NCBI GenBank assembly: GCA_905339165.1
Contig: CAJPFH010000007.1
Span: 1-61,781, forward strand
From: Flavobacteriales bacterium
GTDB taxonomy: Bacteria > Bacteroidota > Bacteroidia > Flavobacteriales_E > Vicingaceae
DNA length: 61,781 bases
Direction: 5' to 3'
The notes under the pieces: model-generated
Database searches by the model: none
Told to the model about the DNA's origin: nothing
Seen by the model: only the letters and a program-made list of their open reading frames with translations
Part shown: positions 18,257 to 28,622 of the stretch, in pieces
How the letters are laid out: the number at the start of each line of letters is the position of its first letter
Numbering within the stretch: position 1 is the stretch's first letter
Made by a program: the position numbers and the translations under genes

Positions 18257-19198
18257 TTAGGCATAATCATCCGATCTGAAATTTTCATCTTGGTCTTCGT
18301 TCAACATACTTAAATAACTTTGGTAACGCAAGGCAGAAATACTATTTTCTTCCACGCCTTTTTTTATGGCACATCCGGGTTCGTTTACATGCATACAATT
18401 TGAAAATCGGCAATTATCGAGTATCTTAAGCATTTCGGGGAAGTAATGCGAAAGATTTTGTTTTTCTATATCAATAATCCCAAAACCGCGAATACCAGGT
18501 GAATCTATAATATACCCTCCAAACGAAAGTGGAAACATTTCGGCAAAGGTAGTGGTGTGTTTCCCGGTTTCGTGTTGTGCAGATATTTCGGCTGTTTTTA
18601 GTTTTAATTCCGGTTCTAAAAAATTGGTTAAAGTAGATTTTCCCGCTCCTGAAAAACCGGAAAAAAGAGAAATTTTGTTTTTCATTATTTTTTTCAATTC
18701 TTCTGTTCCTTCTCCACTTACCGCAGAGGTTTCTATGCATTTATATCCTGCATTTTCATACACTTTTTTTAAACTGGCAAGTTCCTCTTTTTCCCGCTCG
18801 TTGTATTGGTCTATTTTATGAAACAATAATGTGGTTGAAATATGAAAAGCCTCAGCACTTACCAGAAAACGGTCAATAAATCCGACTAATGTTTTCGGTT
18901 TTTTTATGGTAACCAACAAAAGAGCTTGGTCTATGTTCGATGCGATTATATGCCCTTTTCGAGAAAGGTTGGTGGATTTTCGAATAATATAATTTTTGCG
19001 GGGTAGTACTTCTAAAATTTGTGCTTGAATTTCGGATTCTTTTACCAACATTACCTCATCGCCCACCGCAACAGGATTTGTAGAAAAAGCAATGTGTTGT
19101 CTTAATTTTCCTTTCACTCTGCACTGGTAAATCTTTTCTTCCTCCGATTTTACGGAGTACCAACTTCCGGTAGATTTTAATACAATGCCTTTTAACAT
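18257..19198 (-). CDS. rsgA: Ribosome small-subunit maturation GTPase
   Basis: RsgA is a circularly permuted GTPase that checks 30S subunit assembly. The 313-residue protein has an N-terminal OB fold (1-75), then the permuted G-motifs: HKID (127-130, G4), SAVSGEG (G5), GFSGAGKST (181-189, G1), HTTTFAE (G2) and DSPGIRGF (about 232, G3). A C-terminal zinc-binding segment follows (CRFSNCMHVNEPGC). First gene of the leftward rsgA-dtd-mazG operon. Confidence 0.96.
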   Translation of the reverse strand: MLKGIVLKSTGSWYSVKSEEEKIYQCRVKGKLRQHIAFSTNPVAVGDEVMLVKESEIQAQILEVLPRKNYIIRKSTNLSRKGHIIASNIDQALLLVTIKKPKTLVGFIDRFLVSAEAFHISTTLLFHKIDQYNEREKEELASLKKVYENAGYKCIETSAVSGEGTEELKKIMKNKISLFSGFSGAGKSTLTNFLEPELKLKTAEISAQHETGKHTTTFAEMFPLSFGGYIIDSPGIRGFGIIDIEKQNLSHYFPEMLKILDNCRFSNCMHVNEPGCAIKKGVEENSISALRYQSYLSMLNEDQDENFRSDDYA

Positions 19199-19206
19199 AT
19201 TTTTTT

Positions 19207-19214
19207 CAAAAATA
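19207..19214 (-). promoter_or_regulatory. −7 box TATTTTTG before rsgA
   Basis: A perfect TAnnTTTG box only 8 bases before the ATG, so the transcript would be nearly leaderless. The divergent gldA gene has the near-match TAACTTCG at 19248-19255. Confidence 0.5.
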
Positions 19215-19261
19215 GGAAAAGCAAGAACGATTACTTCATAATCTTATTAACTTCGTGCATT

Positions 19262-20170
19262 ATGTCTATCGAAGTAAAAAATGTAAACAAGCTGTATGGA
19301 AGTCAAAAAGCACTTGACCATGTATCCTTTTCGGTAAATACAGGCGAAGTTGTAGGCTTTTTGGGACCAAACGGAGCCGGAAAATCTACTCTGATGAAAA
19401 TCATTACCTGCTACATTCCTCAGAGCAGTGGCCGTGTTAATGTGTGCGGGTTTGACGTAGAAACACAATCCATTGATGTTCGGAAAAATGTAGGTTATCT
19501 TCCCGAAAACAATCCGCTTTATTACGATATGTACGTGAAAGAATACCTGGAATTTATTGCAGGTATTCACAACGTACTACAGATAAAACAAAGAGTAGCC
19601 GAAATGATAGAAACCATAGGATTAAGTGTGGAACAAAAGAAAAAAATAGGACAACTTTCTAAAGGCTATAAACAACGAGTGGGTTTGGCACAGGCTCTTT
19701 TACACAATCCTCAGGTTTTAATTTTAGACGAACCCACCACAGGCTTAGATCCTAATCAATTAGCCGAAATTCGTGCATTAATAAAACGTATCGGAGCCAC
19801 CAAAACCATTATGCTTTCTACCCATATTATGCAAGAAGTAGAAGCCATCTGCGACAGGGTAATTATTATAAACAACGGGAAAATAGTAGCCGATGCAAAA
19901 GCTTCCGACCTAAAAAAAATAGCATCGAACAAAGAAATAATTACCATAGAATTTGCCGAAAACGTAGAGGCTAAACAACTACAAAAAGTTAAAGGTGTTC
20001 TTAGGGTTGCTTTGCTTGCCAGTAATACATGGGAAATAGAAGGTGATGGCCAACATGATGTACGCAATAATTTGTTTCGTTTTGCGGTAGAAAACAACTT
20101 ATCGGTACTTACTTTACGAAAAGAGACACAAAGTATAGAAGAGGTTTTTAAAGAACTTACAAAACAATAA
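19262..20170 (+). CDS. gldA: ABC transporter ATP-binding protein GldA
   Basis: GldA is the ATPase of the GldA-GldF-GldG transporter linked to gliding motility in Bacteroidota. The 302-residue protein has Walker A GPNGAGKST (35-43), signature LSKGYKQRVGLAQA (about 137-150), Walker B VLILDEPTTGLDP (about 156-168) and a C-terminal domain typical of the GldA group. gldF and gldG are not in the window, so either they lie elsewhere or this copy acts with another permease. Confidence 0.88.
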   Translation: MSIEVKNVNKLYGSQKALDHVSFSVNTGEVVGFLGPNGAGKSTLMKIITCYIPQSSGRVNVCGFDVETQSIDVRKNVGYLPENNPLYYDMYVKEYLEFIAGIHNVLQIKQRVAEMIETIGLSVEQKKKIGQLSKGYKQRVGLAQALLHNPQVLILDEPTTGLDPNQLAEIRALIKRIGATKTIMLSTHIMQEVEAICDRVIIINNGKIVADAKASDLKKIASNKEIITIEFAENVEAKQLQKVKGVLRVALLASNTWEIEGDGQHDVRNNLFRFAVENNLSVLTLRKETQSIEEVFKELTKQ

Positions 20171-20255
20171 TGAAAAGTATTTCAGGATTTAAACAAATCT
20201 GTAAATTCGCCCATTCTATAAAAACAAATACTAACCATTCAATTTTTTCAGACTT

Positions 20256-21512
20256 ATGCCATATCTTTTCACGTCCGAATCGGTATCGGAAGGACATCCC
20301 GATAAAGTTGCCGATCAAATTTCCGACTCATTAATTGACCACTTTTTAGCTTTTGATTCAACTTCTAAAGTAGCCTGCGAAACGTTGGTTACTACCGGTC
20401 AAGTTGTACTTGCAGGAGAGGTAAAATCGAAAACATATCTCGATGTACAAAATATAGCACGCGATGTAATTAAAAAAATTGGCTATACCAAAAGTGAATA
20501 TATGTTCGAAGCTAATTCTTGTGGAATTCTTTCGGCATTACATGAACAAAGTCCCGACATAAACCAGGGAGTAGAGAAAAAAGACCCCATGCAACAAGGA
20601 GCAGGCGACCAGGGCATGATGTTCGGATACGCCTGTAAAGAAACCGATAATTTCATGCCTCTTCCTCTAGAATTAGCTCATTTACTTTTAATTGAACTTG
20701 CTGCTATTCGCAGAGAAGGAAAAGTAATGAAATACCTTCGCCCCGATTCTAAAAGCCAAGTTACCATTGAATACAGCGACCAAAACATTCCCATTAGAAT
20801 TGATGCCATTGTAATTTCTACGCAACACGATGATTTTGCAAGCGAATCGCAAATGCAGAAAAAAATTAAAGAAGATGTGATTAAAATATTAATACCTCGT
20901 ATTCTAAAAAAGCTACCCAAGCGAGTACAACGTTTATTTAATAACAAAATAAAATACCATGTTAATCCCACCGGTAAATTTGTAATCGGTGGCCCACATG
21001 GTGATACCGGCCTTACTGGCCGAAAAATTATTGTAGATACTTACGGAGGCAAAGGCGCCCACGGAGGTGGAGCTTTTTCGGGGAAAGACCCCAGTAAAGT
21101 TGACCGCTCTGCGGCATATGCTACACGCCACATTGCAAAAAATATGGTAGCCTCAGGGCTTTGCAACGAAGTATTGGTACAAGTTGCATACGCCATTGGC
21201 GTTGCCGAACCTATGGGATTGTACGTGAATACATATAATACCGGCAAGGTAAAATTATCTGATGGAGAAATAGCAAAGCGAATACAAAAAATATTCGATA
21301 TGCGCCCATACGCCATTGAAACACGTTTTAATTTACGCTCTCCTATTTACAGTGAAACCGCAGCATACGGACACATGGGCAGAAAAACCGAAACCGTAAC
21401 CAAACTTTTTACCGATGGCTCGGGGCATACTAAAACCATGAAAGTTAAATTGTTTCCATGGGAAGAATTAAACTACGTTGATAAAATAAAAAAAGAGTTT
21501 GGTTTAAAATGA
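20256..21512 (+). CDS. metK: S-adenosylmethionine synthetase
   Basis: Makes SAM from methionine and ATP in the cytosol. The 418-residue protein has the ATP-binding [13 protein letters not shown] near the N-terminus, the loop [12 protein letters not shown], and the P-loop-like [21 protein letters not shown] and [16 protein letters not shown]. The 85-base leader contains a −7-like TAAATTCG (20202-20209) and no SAM riboswitch fold that I can recognise. Confidence 0.97.
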   Translation: MPYLFTSESVSEGHPDKVADQISDSLIDHFLAFDSTSKVACETLVTTGQVVLAGEVKSKTYLDVQNIARDVIKKIGYTKSEYMFEANSCGILSALHEQSPDINQGVEKKDPMQQGAGDQGMMFGYACKETDNFMPLPLELAHLLLIELAAIRREGKVMKYLRPDSKSQVTIEYSDQNIPIRIDAIVISTQHDDFASESQMQKKIKEDVIKILIPRILKKLPKRVQRLFNNKIKYHVNPTGKFVIGGPHGDTGLTGRKIIVDTYGGKGAHGGGAFSGKDPSKVDRSAAYATRHIAKNMVASGLCNEVLVQVAYAIGVAEPMGLYVNTYNTGKVKLSDGEIAKRIQKIFDMRPYAIETRFNLRSPIYSETAAYGHMGRKTETVTKLFTDGSGHTKTMKVKLFPWEELNYVDKIKKEFGLK

Positions 21513-21547
21513 GATGCCAATCTTAGAGATAAGAATATGTAAATAAA

Positions 21548-23479
21548 ATGTGGAACAAAAAGTATATTCTTTTTTCTTATTTATTCTTCTTCGTTTCCAT
21601 TTGTAAAGCAAGCGTTGTTAAGGATTCGCTTTTGTTAAAAAAAACAAACTCCTTATTTGATTCTGCTTTAAAATATCTTTATGAAGATGTTGAAAAAAGC
21701 ATTTTCTTCTCTAAAAAAGCCAAAGAATTTTCCCTTTTAAATAAGGATACAACTAATATAATCGGTTGCTCCAACCTTATAGGGAATGCTTATCACATAA
21801 GTGGAAAGTATGCCGAAGCGTATTCGCTATATTCCCACGCCTATAAAATGGCGATGGAATCTAAAGACAAACATGGAAAATTAATGAGCATTGTAAATTT
21901 AGGTATTCTATTTTCAGATCAGAATAACTATAAAGAAGCAAAAAAGTATAATTATGAAGGCATCCGCTTGGCAATACAAAATAAAGATAGTGTCAATTTA
22001 GGAAGTTTATATAATAATCTGGCCATCGTATTTCAAAATAATAATGAAACAGATAGTGCCATTATATATTACAATAAATCCATAGAGGTTAGAAAAAAAA
22101 TTAAAAAGTTTAAACAAGTAGCTACCTGCCTTTCGAACATTGGAACCATTTACTTTGAAAAAAAGGATTTTAAAAAATCAATAGAATTTCAATTAGAGGC
22201 ATTAAAATACAATTCTGAAAGTAAAAACAACTTTACTTTTTCTAACATAGCACAAGCTTACTTAAACTTGGGAAACTTTAAATTGGCCTCTGAATATGCA
22301 AATAAAGCATTACCTATTGCCGAAAAAAATCATGATATCAGAATATTAGATGATTTATATATTTTGCTTTTTGATTACGAAATAAATAATAAAAACTACG
22401 AAAAAGCGATACACTATGCTCAGAAAGCCTTTAAAATTAATGAAGAGTTGAGTAAAGAAGAAAGTCTACGAATTATTAATGAAACGGAAGCAAAATACCA
22501 AACAGAAAAAAACGAACTCGAAATTAAAAATCTTCAGAGTCAAAAAAAACTCCAAGATGCCGAACTTCGAAAACAGGCCATCTTAAAATATTCATTCGGT
22601 CTTGGATTTATTTTAATTCTTGCATTTGCCTCTGTATTGTTTAAAAATTATAAATTAAAATCCAAGGCAAACAAAGAAATTGCACTACAAAAATCTTTAT
22701 TAGAATACAAACAAAAAGAAATATTAGATTCTATACATTATGCTCAGCGTATCCAACAATCTATCCAGCCCAAAAAAGAGAAACTCTTAGAATGGTTTCC
22801 TGAAAGTTTTATCTTTTTTCAACCCAAAGATATTGTTTCGGGCGACTTTTTTTGGTTTACCAGAGTAAATCATTTTATCTATGTGGTGGCAGCCGATTGT
22901 ACAGGACATGGGGTTCCTGGAGCCTTAATGAGCATGATAGGAATGAATTCTTTACATCAAATAATTGTTGAAAACCAACTAACCGAAACTCATCAAATTT
23001 TAAATACCCTTCATGTAAAAGTAAAAACCGCTATGAATGCTGATGTTTCGGCAGCTCGTGCTTCTAACGATGGTATGGATTTAGCCTTAATCCGATTTGA
23101 TGTAAGAAATAAATCCATTCAATTTTCGGGAGCATCTCGCCCTTTGTTTTATTTTAAAAACAAAGAATTGTACCAATTGAAGGGCGATCGATACTCGATT
23201 GGAGGAATAAAAAACGAAGAAACATCGTACCAATTATTTGAATTGCCGGCAGGAGAATTTGATACCGTTTATCTTTTTTCAGATGGTTATGCCGACCAAA
23301 TGGGAGGAGGAAAACAAGGTGGAAAAAAATTAAAAATAAGCGGTTTAAAACAAATATTAGAAAGCATTCAGGATAAAACAATGAGAGAGCAAGAAATGGT
23401 AATTTCTGCAGAATACAGCAAGTGGAAAGGAGAATTGGAGCAGATTGATGATGTATGTGTAATTGGAATAAGAGTTTAG
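21548..23479 (+). CDS. TPR sensor protein with SpoIIE-type PP2C phosphatase
   Basis: The 643-residue protein has a signal peptide, periplasmic TPRs (about residues 30-290; YNNLAIVFQNNNETDSAI, LNLGNFKLASEYANKAL), one membrane span (about 350-368), a short coiled coil, and a cytoplasmic SpoIIE/PP2C serine phosphatase domain (about 420-643). Phosphatase motifs include AADCTGHGVPGALMSMIG, ASNDGMDLALI and FSDGYADQMGG, which supply the metal-binding Asp residues. Such proteins usually act in partner-switching with anti-sigma-factor antagonists; none is nearby. It converges on the epimerase gene. Confidence 0.9.
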   Translation: MWNKKYILFSYLFFFVSICKASVVKDSLLLKKTNSLFDSALKYLYEDVEKSIFFSKKAKEFSLLNKDTTNIIGCSNLIGNAYHISGKYAEAYSLYSHAYKMAMESKDKHGKLMSIVNLGILFSDQNNYKEAKKYNYEGIRLAIQNKDSVNLGSLYNNLAIVFQNNNETDSAIIYYNKSIEVRKKIKKFKQVATCLSNIGTIYFEKKDFKKSIEFQLEALKYNSESKNNFTFSNIAQAYLNLGNFKLASEYANKALPIAEKNHDIRILDDLYILLFDYEINNKNYEKAIHYAQKAFKINEELSKEESLRIINETEAKYQTEKNELEIKNLQSQKKLQDAELRKQAILKYSFGLGFILILAFASVLFKNYKLKSKANKEIALQKSLLEYKQKEILDSIHYAQRIQQSIQPKKEKLLEWFPESFIFFQPKDIVSGDFFWFTRVNHFIYVVAADCTGHGVPGALMSMIGMNSLHQIIVENQLTETHQILNTLHVKVKTAMNADVSAARASNDGMDLALIRFDVRNKSIQFSGASRPLFYFKNKELYQLKGDRYSIGGIKNEETSYQLFELPAGEFDTVYLFSDGYADQMGGGKQGGKKLKISGLKQILESIQDKTMREQEMVISAEYSKWKGELEQIDDVCVIGIRV

Positions 23480-23492
23480 TTATAACGCGAAA

Positions 23493-24410
23493 TTAAAACG
23501 TAAAACTCTTTTTAAACTCCAGCATTTCTCCTTCAAAATTTAACCCACTATTGGGTAAAAGAGCACTTAATCTTTCGTCTGGTTTTACCCTTATTTGCCG
23601 CATATTAAAATGTTGGTTTACAAAAAGAGTTTCTAAATCGGGGTATAATTTTTTTATCGTTTCTACTATTTCCAAAATCTCCAAATTTCTTTCTGCCAAA
23701 TTATAAATTCCGGCTTCTGTTTTATTTAAAAGCATATTGGTTAACACTCCCGCTACCGTTTGCACATGCACAAAGGGGCGTACCTGCGAACCGTTTCCGT
23801 GTATGGTAATACGCCCGTTATAGTTGGCTTCAAACATAAATTTATTAATAACCGCATCAAAACGCATGCTTTTACTATACCCATAAACATTACTGCAACG
23901 CACTATACAGGCTCTTTTTTTTTGTGCTAATCGCTGTACATGCTCTTCGCCACGCATTTTAGAAATTCCATAATACGTTTTTGGATTTAAGGGAGAAGAA
24001 ACATCGCTTACTTCCGAGCCGGCCCCATAAACCGAAATACTGCTTAAGTAGTAAAATTGCTGCACATTGCTTTCTTCAACCGCATACACAAGTTCTGCCG
24101 TACCCCAATGGTTTACCTGCTCAAACAAATGCGGATTTTGGTCAGAGAAGGGAGTAGTAACCTTAGCAGCCAAATGGTAAATCACATCGATATTTTTCAA
24201 TACTTTTTTCAGTTTGCGAGAATCTAAAATATCGCCCTGTACAAAACGAATTTTTTGGGCAGGGAATTTTTGAACGCCAATAAACAAATTGTAATTGGGT
24301 CTGCTTAAGTTATCATAAATAACTATTTCAGAAACTTCATTTAATGCAGCCAGTTTGTAACTAAGTTCTGTGCCAATGTAACCAGCCCCTCCGCTAATTA
24401 AAATTCTCAT
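23493..24410 (-). CDS. NAD-dependent sugar-nucleotide epimerase/dehydratase
   Basis: An extended short-chain dehydrogenase of 305 residues. It has the Rossmann motif GGAGYIG (7-13), the active-site YYGISKM (Tyr-x3-Lys, about 150) with serine SSISVYG before it, and NVYG and RPFVHVQ substrate-site blocks. Probably acts on a nucleotide sugar such as UDP-glucose. Monocistronic, with its own −7 box (24445-24452). Confidence 0.88.
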   Translation of the reverse strand: MRILISGGAGYIGTELSYKLAALNEVSEIVIYDNLSRPNYNLFIGVQKFPAQKIRFVQGDILDSRKLKKVLKNIDVIYHLAAKVTTPFSDQNPHLFEQVNHWGTAELVYAVEESNVQQFYYLSSISVYGAGSEVSDVSSPLNPKTYYGISKMRGEEHVQRLAQKKRACIVRCSNVYGYSKSMRFDAVINKFMFEANYNGRITIHGNGSQVRPFVHVQTVAGVLTNMLLNKTEAGIYNLAERNLEILEIVETIKKLYPDLETLFVNQHFNMRQIRVKPDERLSALLPNSGLNFEGEMLEFKKSFTF

Positions 24411-24444
24411 TTTGTATATAAATAGATTGTTTTTACTGAAGCAA

Positions 24445-24452
24445 CAAAGGTA
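24445..24452 (-). promoter_or_regulatory. −7 box TACCTTTG before the epimerase gene
   Basis: A perfect TAnnTTTG match on the minus strand 34 bases before the ATG. Confidence 0.55.
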
Positions 24453-24484
24453 CGATTAAAGAAATACCTTGTTGAAATATAAAT

Positions 24485-24548
24485 AATTTCACAACAAAAA
24501 AAACTGCTAAGATCAAAAGTCGTCAGCAGTTTTTTTTGTTGTGAAATT
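24485..24548 (-). terminator. Long perfect hairpin ending the nifJ operon
   Basis: A 24-bp perfect inverted repeat (24485-24508 and 24525-24548) with a 16-base loop contains an A8/T8 tract inside the arms. It starts 5 bases after the nifJ stop and is the only terminator between 33.7 kb and here, consistent with one six-gene transcript. Confidence 0.9.
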
Positions 24549-24553
24549 TATTT

Positions 24554-27500
24554 TTACAAATCCCTAAGAGCAAGTAATCTTTCCCAGTGATTATTTACAT
24601 CGTGCTGGGCCATTTCCAACAATTCTCCGGCATGTGTTGCATTTTTTTGCAACAATGAACTAAAGCGGGTTTCGTTATACAAGAAATCTTTAACCGGAAC
24701 AGAAGGTTCTTTACAGTCTAACGAAAAACGTTGTCCCTTTTCCTTAAGCGGATTATAACGAAACAAAGGCCAATAGCCCGATTTTACGGCATTGGTTTGT
24801 TGGTCGGCTCCGTTTGCCATATCGTATCCATGAGCAATACAATGACTGTAGGCAATCACCATAGAAGTTCCGGGAAATGCTTCGGCTTCTTGTATGGTTT
24901 TAATAGCATGTGCATCATTAGCCCCCATGGCTATTTGAGCTACGTATGCCGAACCATGTGCAATAGCCTGAAGGGCTAAATCTTTTTTAGTATTTTCTTT
25001 ACCGTTTACCGAAAATTTTGCACTGGCCCCTACGGAAGTAGATTTAGATTTTTGACCACCTGTATTGGAATACACTTCGGTATCTAACACAATAATATTT
25101 ATATCTTCACCGGTAGAAAGCACGTGGTCTAATCCTCCAAAACCAATATCGTACGCCCAGCCGTCACCACCAATAATCCAATGCGATTTTTTGGTAAGGT
25201 GGTCGGCCAATAAATGCAACTGTTTCGCATCGAAAGAATTTATATCTGAAATGCGTTTACGTAGCTCTTTAATGTGTTCACGCTGTTTTCGGATTCCGCT
25301 TTCTACGGTTTGGTCGCAGGTTAGAATTTGCTGTACCAACTCTTCTCCAATAGCATCTTTAAGTTTTAAAATTAATCGTTGAGCAATTTCTGTTTTTTTA
25401 TCGTAAGCTAATTTTATTCCCAAACCAAACTCTGCATTGTCTTCAAATAAAGAGTTTGCCCAAGCCGGCCCATACCCTTCGTTATTAACAGCCCAGGGTG
25501 TGGTAGGCAAATTACCTCCATAAATAGAGGAACAACCGGTGGCATTGGCCGCCACCATTCTATCGCCATATAACTGCGAAAGAAGTTTTACATAAGGCGT
25601 TTCACCACAGCCTGAGCAGGCTCCTGAAAACTCAAAGAGAGGTTGTAAAAGTTGTGTTCCTTTTACGGTATTTTTGTTTACCCTATCACGGTCTATTTCG
25701 GGTAAAGAAAGGAAAAAATCCCAGTTTTTAATTTCAGCCTCTTTAACCGTAGTTTTATCCTGCATGTTGATTGCTTTGTGATTGGAGTCTGTTTTGCTGG
25801 CAACAGGGCAATATTCAACGCAAATTTTACAGCCGGTACAATCTTCTACGGCTACTTGCAACGTGTAGGCTTCTTTTTCTTTATCAAATTCTTTTCCAAC
25901 AGGCGAGGTGTGTTTAAAATGTTGTGGAGCATCGGCCAGGTTTTCTTTGTCGTACACTTTGCAGCGAATGGCAGCATGCGGGCAAATTAAAAAACACTTT
26001 CCGCATTGTGAACAAAGGTCTTTATCCCAAACCGGAACAGTATCGGCAATGTTCCTTTTTTCCCATTGCGTGGTGGCTACAGGGTAGGTTCCATCTACAG
26101 GAAATGCACTAACAGGCAATTCGTCTCCTTCAAAAGATATAATTTTTGCCAATACCTCTTTTACAAAGTCCGGAGCATTTTCAGATACTGCTTTATCGTT
26201 TTCTATGTTTCCTTTTGAATGAGTGGAATAATCAATTTCGTGTAGATTACTAACTGCTGCATCTACGGCAACAAAATTTTTCTGAATTACTTTTTCGCCC
26301 TTTGCGGCATAGGTTTTTTGAATGGCATCTTTTATACGCTGAACAGCGTCTTCTTTGGGCAAAATGCCGGCAATCGCAAAGAAGCACGTTTGCAAAATAG
26401 TATTTACGCGAGTGCCCATTCCGGTATCGCGAGCCACTTTAGAAGCATCTATGGCAAAAAGTTTTATTTGTTTTTCAATAACCTGTTCCTGAAAAGCTCT
26501 AGGCAACATACCCCATACATTTTCCTTTTCGTAGGGGGCATTTAAAAGAAAGGTGGCACCCTGTTCTGCATCTTTTAAGAGGTTGTACTTATAAATATAA
26601 TTGAATTGATGACAGGCTATAAAATTTGCTGAATTGATAAGGTAAGTGGAATGAATAGGTTTTTTTCCAAACCGCAAATGAGAAACCGTAAGTGATCCCG
26701 ACTTTTTAGAGTCGTACACAAAATATCCTTGTACAAAATGATCAGTTGTTTCTCCAATAATTTTAATTGAATTTTTATTAGCACTCACGGTACCATCAGC
26801 TCCCAGTCCGTAAAATAAGCCACGGAACAAATGTTGGTTATCTAACGAAAATGTTTTATCAAAAGGTAAACTGAGGTATGTTATATCATCATCTATTCCA
26901 ACCGTAAAATGTTTTTTCGGATTTTCTTTTTTCATTTCTTCAAAAACAGCTTTTACCATAGCCGGAGTAAATTCTTTTGATGCAAGCCCATATCTACCTG
27001 CAATAACACGTGGTATTGCTCCTTTCCACTCTTCGGCTAATACGTTTACAATATCCATGTAAAGTGGGTCGCCAATGCTTCCGGGTTCTTTGCATCGATC
27101 GAGCACACAAATAGTTTTTACGGAAGTCGGAATCTTTTTTACTAATTCTTTTGCATCGGTAGGGCGAAATAAACGTACGTAGAGATATCCTGTTTTTTCA
27201 CCCTTTTTATTTAAGTACTCTACCGTTTCGGAAACGGTTCCTGCGGCCGATCCCATAACAACAACAAGCCTATCAGGATTTGTATCTCCGGAGTATTCGT
27301 ACAAATCATAATGTCTTCCGGTAAGTTCTCCGAATTTTTTCATGGTTTCGGAAACTATTTTTGGAGTGTTTAAATAATAAGTGTTGGCGGCTTCTCTGCT
27401 TTGAAAAAACACATCGGGGTTTTGTGCTGTTCCTCTAATACTAGGGGTTTCAGTACTCATATATCGTTTACGAAATGCAAGTATGGCATCGTTATCCAAC

Positions 27501-28081
27501 ATGTTGGCTATTATATCATCTGAAAGAATCTCTACTTTACTTAATTCGTGCGAAGTTCTAAATCCGTCAAAAACATTTAAAAAAGGGATTTGCGATTTTA
27601 GTGTAGATGCTTGTGCAATTAAAGCCATATCCATTGCTTCTTGTGCATTTTTCCCAAACAACATAGCCCAACCGGTTTGCCTAACCGACATTACATCGGA
27701 ATGGTCGCCAAAAATAGAAAGGGCATGAGTGGCTAATGTTCTGGCTGCTATGTGAAATACTGTAGGCGTGAGTTCTCCGGCAATTTTGTACATATTCGGA
27801 ATCATAAGCAATAAGCCTTGCGAGCAGGTAAATGTTGAAGCCAAGCTGCCTCCTTGTATAGCTCCATGTATAGCACCGGCTGCTCCGCCTTCACTTTGCA
27901 TTTCCATTACACGAGGTATTTCTCCAAATACGTTTTTAATTCCGGCAGCCGACCATTCATCGCAGTGTTCGCCCATATTCGAAGAGGGTGTAATAGGATA
28001 AATAGCACATACTTCATTTGTTTTATAGGCAATATAAGCCGCAGCTTCGTTGCCATCCATTATTTTTGTTTTCATCTTCAT
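24554..28081 (-). CDS. nifJ: Pyruvate:ferredoxin (flavodoxin) oxidoreductase
   Basis: Oxidatively decarboxylates pyruvate to acetyl-CoA and reduces ferredoxin/flavodoxin; typical of anaerobic metabolism. The 1175-residue single-chain enzyme has the pyrimidine-binding domain at the N-terminus (IYPITPSSNMGEHCDEW), the gamma domain, a two-cluster ferredoxin domain in the middle (CSQCGKCFLICPH and CTGCKICVEYCP), and the C-terminal TPP domain with CSGCGETPY and GDGWAYDIGFGG plus VYSNTGGQ. Last gene of the operon that starts with the MobA-like gene. In that setting it is the obvious source of reduced ferredoxin for the molybdenum enzyme; that link is inference. Confidence 0.97.
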   Translation of the reverse strand: MKMKTKIMDGNEAAAYIAYKTNEVCAIYPITPSSNMGEHCDEWSAAGIKNVFGEIPRVMEMQSEGGAAGAIHGAIQGGSLASTFTCSQGLLLMIPNMYKIAGELTPTVFHIAARTLATHALSIFGDHSDVMSVRQTGWAMLFGKNAQEAMDMALIAQASTLKSQIPFLNVFDGFRTSHELSKVEILSDDIIANMLDNDAILAFRKRYMSTETPSIRGTAQNPDVFFQSREAANTYYLNTPKIVSETMKKFGELTGRHYDLYEYSGDTNPDRLVVVMGSAAGTVSETVEYLNKKGEKTGYLYVRLFRPTDAKELVKKIPTSVKTICVLDRCKEPGSIGDPLYMDIVNVLAEEWKGAIPRVIAGRYGLASKEFTPAMVKAVFEEMKKENPKKHFTVGIDDDITYLSLPFDKTFSLDNQHLFRGLFYGLGADGTVSANKNSIKIIGETTDHFVQGYFVYDSKKSGSLTVSHLRFGKKPIHSTYLINSANFIACHQFNYIYKYNLLKDAEQGATFLLNAPYEKENVWGMLPRAFQEQVIEKQIKLFAIDASKVARDTGMGTRVNTILQTCFFAIAGILPKEDAVQRIKDAIQKTYAAKGEKVIQKNFVAVDAAVSNLHEIDYSTHSKGNIENDKAVSENAPDFVKEVLAKIISFEGDELPVSAFPVDGTYPVATTQWEKRNIADTVPVWDKDLCSQCGKCFLICPHAAIRCKVYDKENLADAPQHFKHTSPVGKEFDKEKEAYTLQVAVEDCTGCKICVEYCPVASKTDSNHKAINMQDKTTVKEAEIKNWDFFLSLPEIDRDRVNKNTVKGTQLLQPLFEFSGACSGCGETPYVKLLSQLYGDRMVAANATGCSSIYGGNLPTTPWAVNNEGYGPAWANSLFEDNAEFGLGIKLAYDKKTEIAQRLILKLKDAIGEELVQQILTCDQTVESGIRKQREHIKELRKRISDINSFDAKQLHLLADHLTKKSHWIIGGDGWAYDIGFGGLDHVLSTGEDINIIVLDTEVYSNTGGQKSKSTSVGASAKFSVNGKENTKKDLALQAIAHGSAYVAQIAMGANDAHAIKTIQEAEAFPGTSMVIAYSHCIAHGYDMANGADQQTNAVKSGYWPLFRYNPLKEKGQRFSLDCKEPSVPVKDFLYNETRFSSLLQKNATHAGELLEMAQHDVNNHWERLLALRDL

Positions 28082-28090
28082 AGTGTTTGT

Positions 28091-28612
28091 TTAGGCAAAT
28101 TGTAAACTAATCTTTTTAAAATTTTTAATAAGTTCTTCTTTTTCTCCGTTTTTTTCATCTAAGTTTTTAAAATGTTGGGCTATACTTTTCAATTCATCTT
28201 GAGTAAGCATTTGCTCTGCAACACTAAGTACAATAGTATTTTCCCTAAGGATATGATCTTTCATTAATTTAAGATATGCTCCAAAAGTGGAACGAAGCAT
28301 TTTAAAATTATAACTTACATAAAAGTTTTCGGTATCGGCCATAAGCGATTTAAAATCTTCGTGATTGTCGCATATTTCTTTTATAAATTTTTCGTTCATG
28401 TTTTCTGAACGATTGCGTAACAAGGGGTATAAAAAATCTTCTTCCTTCGGGTGGTGATATGTCTCTGTAAAATTTCTGAAAAAGAGAATTACATCGTGCA
28501 ATAGATTTCTATACGATGTATCGTCTGTAACTTTTTGCAGCATATGCGATGATTCAACGGCTTTCAGTAATACCGCATGTTCATCTAAAAGAATATGAAT
28601 AGGGTTATTCAT
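28091..28612 (-). CDS. Hemerythrin-domain protein
   Basis: A 173-residue four-helix protein with the diiron ligand pattern of hemerythrins: LLDEHAVL (His12), TYHHPKEEDFLYPLL (HxxxE), DNHEDF and LMKDHILREN (HxxxE). Such domains bind O2 or NO and can sense or scavenge them. It lies between the molybdenum hydroxylase FAD subunit and nifJ with 9-10-base gaps, so it is co-expressed with two oxygen-sensitive enzymes. A protective or sensing role is inferred from context. Confidence 0.88.
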   Translation of the reverse strand: MNNPIHILLDEHAVLLKAVESSHMLQKVTDDTSYRNLLHDVILFFRNFTETYHHPKEEDFLYPLLRNRSENMNEKFIKEICDNHEDFKSLMADTENFYVSYNFKMLRSTFGAYLKLMKDHILRENTIVLSVAEQMLTQDELKSIAQHFKNLDEKNGEKEELIKNFKKISLQFA

Positions 28613-28622
28613 TAGGTATATT

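Noticed and set aside
20171-20255. Possible SAM riboswitch in the metK leader
   Set aside because: The 85-base leader lacks the stems of known SAM riboswitches and has no terminator hairpin.
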